From an uncultured Lachnospira sp. (GTDB lineage Bacteria; Bacillota; Clostridia; Lachnospirales; Lachnospiraceae): 64,000 nt of DNA. Positions within the stretch are counted from its first letter, which is position 1, and every line of letters starts with the position of its first letter. A program made the translations under genes and the position numbers. The notes under the pieces are model-generated. The model saw nothing but the letters and a program-made list of their open reading frames with translations. It made no database searches and was not told where the DNA came from. Below are positions 60,531-64,000 of the stretch, piece by piece. The stretch lies in contig CAJUTV010000002.1 in assembly GCA_910589305.1 (NCBI GenBank), positions 1-64,000 on the forward strand, read 5' to 3'.

Positions 60531-62231
60531 ATGTCAAGAGATGGCGTGGTTTATAACAGGCATAGAAAAAAGATAAAGGTGTTTTTGATATGTGTTTTAG
60601 TTGCATTATTTGCGACTTGTGTCAGGCTTGTGTATGTGATGATAATTCAGTCTGATTACTATCTGGAAAGAGCATTAGACCTTCATCAGAGAGAGCGAAA
60701 AATTAAAGCGTTGCGGGGATATATTTATGATAGAAACGGTGTTGTTTTGGCGTCCAATAAGACGGTGTGTACCGTTTCCGTTATCCATAGTCAAATAAAA
60801 GACAAAGAAGCTGTTATTAATATGCTTGTCAAAGAGCTTCAAATAACAGAAAGCACAGCAAGAAAAAGGGTAGAAAAAGTTTCTTCTATTGAAAAAGTAA
60901 AATCCAATGTTGATAAAGAAATTGGAGATAAGATACGAAGTTATAATTTGGAGGGTGTCAAGGTCGACGAAGATTATAAGCGATATTATCCTTTTGGAAC
61001 ACTTGCCTCAAAGGTACTTGGTTTTACAGGAGCAGATAATCAAGGAATTATAGGGTTAGAGGCAAAATATGATGCGTATCTTTCAGGGGATTCTGGTCAG
61101 ATTCTTACATTGACTGATGCATGGGGGCAGGAGTTGGATAAGAGTGGTGAAGACCGAGATGAACCTGTAGCAGGAGATAGTTTGTATACAAGTATTGATT
61201 ATAATATTCAGTCTTATGCCACACAGCTTGCAGAGAGAACACAGCTTGCAAAGGGAGCAAAAGCCGTTTCTATTATTGTGATGAATCCGCAAAATGGTGA
61301 AATTTTGGCGATGGTAAACACACCTGAATATAATTTAAATGACCCTTACGAAAATGAAGTTGATATGAATATTTTAAATGCAAAATGGCGTAATTTTTGT
61401 ATTAATGATACATATGAGCCTGGAAGCGTATTTAAGATGGTGACAGCAACAGCTGCATTAGAGACAGGTGTCTGTTCATTAAACGACCATTTTTCATGCG
61501 GCGGTTCTATAATGGTAGGAGACAGACGAATCCGATGTCATAAAACAACAGGACATGGAAGCCAGACGTTTACAGAAACCGTGATGAATTCATGCAATCC
61601 TGCCTTTATTGAGTGGGGTTCAAGAGTTGGAACAGAAAATATGTATTTGTATATGGGAAAATTGGGATTGTTAAAGAAGACAGGGATTGATGTTGCCGGT
61701 GAAGCCTCAACCATTATACATAAAAAGGAAAATGTAGGACCTGTCGAGTTAGCAACCATGTCTTTTGGTCAGTCGTTTCAGATAACGCCGATTCAGATGT
61801 TAAGAGCAGCAGCAGCAATTGTCAATGGAGGCAATTTAGTGACGCCTCACTTTGCAGTAAAAGCAGTTAGTGCAGATAATTCGGTGACGGAGTTTACATA
61901 TGAAATTGGAGAAAATGCAATAAGTAAACAGACGAGTGATACCATGAGAGATATTTTAAGGCAAGTTGTAGAAGAAGGCGGAGGAAACAAAGCTTATATA
62001 GAAGGATTTTCCATTGGGGGAAAGACAGCAACATCACAAAAGCTGCCAAGAGGTTCAGGAAAGTATATTTCAAGTTTTATTGGATTTTCACCTGTAGATA
62101 ATCCTCAAGTAATTGCAATGTGTCTGATTGACGAACCACAGGGCGTATATTATGGCGGAACAATAGCTGCTCCTGTGATTAAAGAATTATATCAAAATAT
62201 TCTTCCATATCTTTACAGTTCAAATGAATAA
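60531..62231 (+). CDS. Second class B penicillin-binding protein, SpoVD-like
   Basis: 566 residues from ATG 60531 (GGGTGAT just upstream). Membrane helix about 20-40, dimer domain about 55-215 with LRGYIYDRNG, and transpeptidase with PGSVFKM near 303 and NSCN near 357. The third motif reads GGKTATSQ (KTA rather than KTG). It is close to SpoVD of spore cortex synthesis, but there is no C-terminal PASTA domain. The alanine variant of the third box is something I associate with clostridial homologues but cannot verify here. Confidence 0.87.
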   Translation: MSRDGVVYNRHRKKIKVFLICVLVALFATCVRLVYVMIIQSDYYLERALDLHQRERKIKALRGYIYDRNGVVLASNKTVCTVSVIHSQIKDKEAVINMLVKELQITESTARKRVEKVSSIEKVKSNVDKEIGDKIRSYNLEGVKVDEDYKRYYPFGTLASKVLGFTGADNQGIIGLEAKYDAYLSGDSGQILTLTDAWGQELDKSGEDRDEPVAGDSLYTSIDYNIQSYATQLAERTQLAKGAKAVSIIVMNPQNGEILAMVNTPEYNLNDPYENEVDMNILNAKWRNFCINDTYEPGSVFKMVTATAALETGVCSLNDHFSCGGSIMVGDRRIRCHKTTGHGSQTFTETVMNSCNPAFIEWGSRVGTENMYLYMGKLGLLKKTGIDVAGEASTIIHKKENVGPVELATMSFGQSFQITPIQMLRAAAAIVNGGNLVTPHFAVKAVSADNSVTEFTYEIGENAISKQTSDTMRDILRQVVEEGGGNKAYIEGFSIGGKTATSQKLPRGSGKYISSFIGFSPVDNPQVIAMCLIDEPQGVYYGGTIAAPVIKELYQNILPYLYSSNE

Positions 62232-62359
62232 GAGTATAATAACAAAAATTTATTTATAAATTCTGTTAAAAACAGCCTATAAATTTTTAGTATAACATAA
62301 TTTTAGTGTATATTCAAGTGAGCTAAATGGTGAGACAACGTAGGAATGGAGGGATTAAA

Positions 62360-63730
62360 TTGGAGTTTAAAGAGAAGTGTTGTATGATTATTGGAACAGG
62401 AATAAGCGGTATAGGAGCAGCAACATTATTGTATGAAAAAGGTGCTAAGATAACCGTTTATGATGCCAATAAAAAGGTTGATAGAAAAAAAGTTCAAGAA
62501 AAATTAGAAAAAGTAAAAGCAACTATTATTATTGGTGAGTTTGATTATGATACAATAGCATCTTATGATTTATTGGTAATCAGTCCTGGCGTACCGATTG
62601 ATAATCCTATTGTTATGGCGTTTAAAGAAAAAAATGTGCCTGTATGGGGAGAAATTGAACTTGCATATCATTTTGAAAAAGGTACAATTGTCGCTATAAC
62701 AGGAACCAATGGAAAGACTACGACAACAGCTCTTACAGGTCAAATTATAGGAGCATGGGCAAAATCGTCCTATGTTGTTGGAAATATTGGCAATCCTTAT
62801 ACAACCCAAGCAGATAAAACCGATAAAGATTCTTATACAATTGCTGAGATAAGCAGTTTTCAGTTGGAGACTATACATCAATTTCACCCAAAAGTCAGTG
62901 CCATTCTTAATATTACACCAGACCATTTAGATAGACATCATACAATGGCGTGTTATGTTGAGACAAAAGAACGCATCAGTGTTAATCAAAATAAGGGTGA
63001 TGTTTGTGTACTCAATTATGAGGATAGTTATCTTGTAGATTTTGGCAATATCTGTAATGCCGATGTCATATGGTTTTCAAGCAAGCGCAAACCGCCAAAG
63101 GGAGCAAAAACACAAAAAAGCGTTTATGTAGAAGGGGAACATATAAAATATACAGATGGCAAGAATGATTTTGATATTATCTGTGTGCAGGATATGAATC
63201 TTATTGGCGTGCATAATTATGAAAATGCCTGTGCTGCTGTCGCGATGTGTGTAGCAGTAGGTGTTCCATTTGATATTATTATTAATGAAGTGAAGCATTT
63301 TAAAGCTGTTGAACATAGAATTGAATATGTTGCAACAAAAAATGATGTTGTTTATTACAATGATTCTAAGGGAACAAATCCAGATGCATCGATAAAGGCA
63401 ATAAAGGCAATGTCAAGACCAACCATATTGATAGGAGGCGGATTTGACAAGGGAGCCAACTTTGATATGTATACAGCCGCTTTTAATCCTATGATAAAGC
63501 TGCTTGTATTAATGGGGCAGACGAGCGAAAAGATTGCACAGTCCGCAAAACAACAGGGCTTTGAAAATATTGTATATGCAAAAGATTTAGAAGAAGTTGT
63601 CCATATATGTGCAGCTCATGCTAAACCGGGTGATGCAGTGTTGCTTTCTCCTGCATGTGCAAGTTGGGATATGTTTGATAATTATGAACAACGAGGCAGA
63701 ATGTTTAAAGAGTATGTTAATTTATTGTAA
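62360..63730 (+). CDS. murD: UDP-MurNAc-L-Ala-D-Glu ligase (MurD)
   Basis: 456 residues from TTG 62360, which has GGAGGG six bases upstream; the frame back to 62327 has no ribosome site. It adds D-glutamate to UDP-MurNAc-L-alanine with ATP. The N-terminal Rossmann domain starts CCMIIGTGISGIG. The ATP loop is AITGTNGKTTTTAL near 114, with NITPDHLDRH near 190 and the C-terminal GGFDKGANF near 370 and LLSPACASWDMF near 430. mraY, often between the PBPs and murD, is absent here. Confidence 0.95.
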   Translation: MEFKEKCCMIIGTGISGIGAATLLYEKGAKITVYDANKKVDRKKVQEKLEKVKATIIIGEFDYDTIASYDLLVISPGVPIDNPIVMAFKEKNVPVWGEIELAYHFEKGTIVAITGTNGKTTTTALTGQIIGAWAKSSYVVGNIGNPYTTQADKTDKDSYTIAEISSFQLETIHQFHPKVSAILNITPDHLDRHHTMACYVETKERISVNQNKGDVCVLNYEDSYLVDFGNICNADVIWFSSKRKPPKGAKTQKSVYVEGEHIKYTDGKNDFDIICVQDMNLIGVHNYENACAAVAMCVAVGVPFDIIINEVKHFKAVEHRIEYVATKNDVVYYNDSKGTNPDASIKAIKAMSRPTILIGGGFDKGANFDMYTAAFNPMIKLLVLMGQTSEKIAQSAKQQGFENIVYAKDLEEVVHICAAHAKPGDAVLLSPACASWDMFDNYEQRGRMFKEYVNLL

Positions 63731-63766
63731 AAGTTCAGTTTAATTTAGCGGTATGGAAGGGTTATT

Positions 63767-64000
63767 ATGGCAAAGAAAAAGAAAAAACCTAAATTAAAAT
63801 ATTTTGATTATACTTTGCTATTTGTTACAATATTTATTATTGGATTTGGACTGATTATGATTTATAGTACGAGTTCATATACCGCACAGCTTGAAGAGGG
63901 AGATGCCGCATTTTATTTTAGAAAACAATTTATGTTTACACTGATAGGATTTGTTGCTATGTATATGTGTTACAAGATTGACTATCACATATGGTATAAG
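63767..64000 (+). CDS. ftsW: FtsW/RodA-family SEDS glycosyltransferase (5' part, cut by window end)
   Basis: First 78 codons only. A basic start MAKKKKKPKLKYFDY precedes a membrane helix (TLLFVTIFIIGFGLIMIYS), an ATPASYxxA-like loop SSYTAQLEEGDAAFYFRKQ and the beginning of a second helix. This is the classic start of FtsW/SpoVE, which polymerises glycan strands from lipid II with a class B PBP. GGAAGG is seven bases before ATG 63767. It follows murD as in other mra clusters. Confidence 0.9.
   Translation, partial: MAKKKKKPKLKYFDYTLLFVTIFIIGFGLIMIYSTSSYTAQLEEGDAAFYFRKQFMFTLIGFVAMYMCYKIDYHIWYK

Noticed and set aside
1..64000. CRISPR array
   Set aside because: No run of short direct repeats with unique spacers was seen. 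The repeats present are dispersed structured elements or coding tandem repeats.

Overview
The window is an A+T-rich stretch of a Gram-positive chromosome and most likely comes from a gut or rumen anaerobe of the Clostridia, near Lachnospiraceae. The evidence is the priA-def-fmt-rsmB-rlmN-prpC-prkC-rsgA-rpe gene order, an mraZ-rsmH-ftsL-PBP-murD-ftsW division cluster, a MurE with the meso-DAP-type DNPR motif, formate-THF ligase, and pectate lyases with dockerin or sortase-type C-termini. Family placement is inference; no species is claimed.

Layout. 0-3.5 kb: tRNA-Trp, a DUF1540-like small protein, a small membrane protein, carbamate kinase on the minus strand and an intracellular subtilisin-like protease. 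3.6-15.4 kb: three large secreted PL9-type pectate lyases, each with its own promoter or terminator signals. Two end in dockerins and one in a sortase-type wall anchor. 15.7-18.7 kb: a small conserved protein, a possible TIR-like protein and an ABC-F ATPase. 18.9-37.0 kb: housekeeping genes (FtsK/SpoIIIE, Fhs, MurE, PriA, Def, Fmt, YugP, RsmB, RlmN, PP2C phosphatase, PASTA kinase, RsgA, Rpe). 37.3-55.0 kb: an integrated mobile element. 55.0-64.0 kb: YchF and the division/wall cluster, running off the window inside ftsW.

The mobile element (about 17.6 kb) is the most unusual region. It has an integrase, an excisionase, a divergent repressor switch with matched operators, a DUF1492 regulator and an intact siphovirus-type tail module. 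The tail module comprises tail tube, two chaperones joined by a -1 frameshift at a run of seven T, tape measure, distal tail protein, tail-associated protein and an S74-chaperoned fibre. I see no terminase, portal, capsid, holin or endolysin. It is either a head-deleted prophage or a mobile tail-only particle (F-type tailocin-like). It sits in the first codons of ychF. The element supplies a replacement start, and a 15-codon remnant and an orphan promoter are left at the other end.

Two families of dispersed structured sequences are also present. One is a hairpin leader whose loop can pair with the bases just 5' of the Shine-Dalgarno sequence; it precedes a small conserved gene, fhs, def and rlmN. 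The other carries a CCCCCACTT hairpin and a GGAT/ATCC hairpin and occurs at about 0.8-1.4, 16.0 and 56.1 kb. Functional links that are visible: Fhs makes the 10-formyl-THF that Fmt uses, and Def removes the formyl group again. PrkC and its phosphatase overlap and adjoin rsgA. MraZ has four 10-bp-spaced boxes upstream of its own gene at the head of the division cluster.
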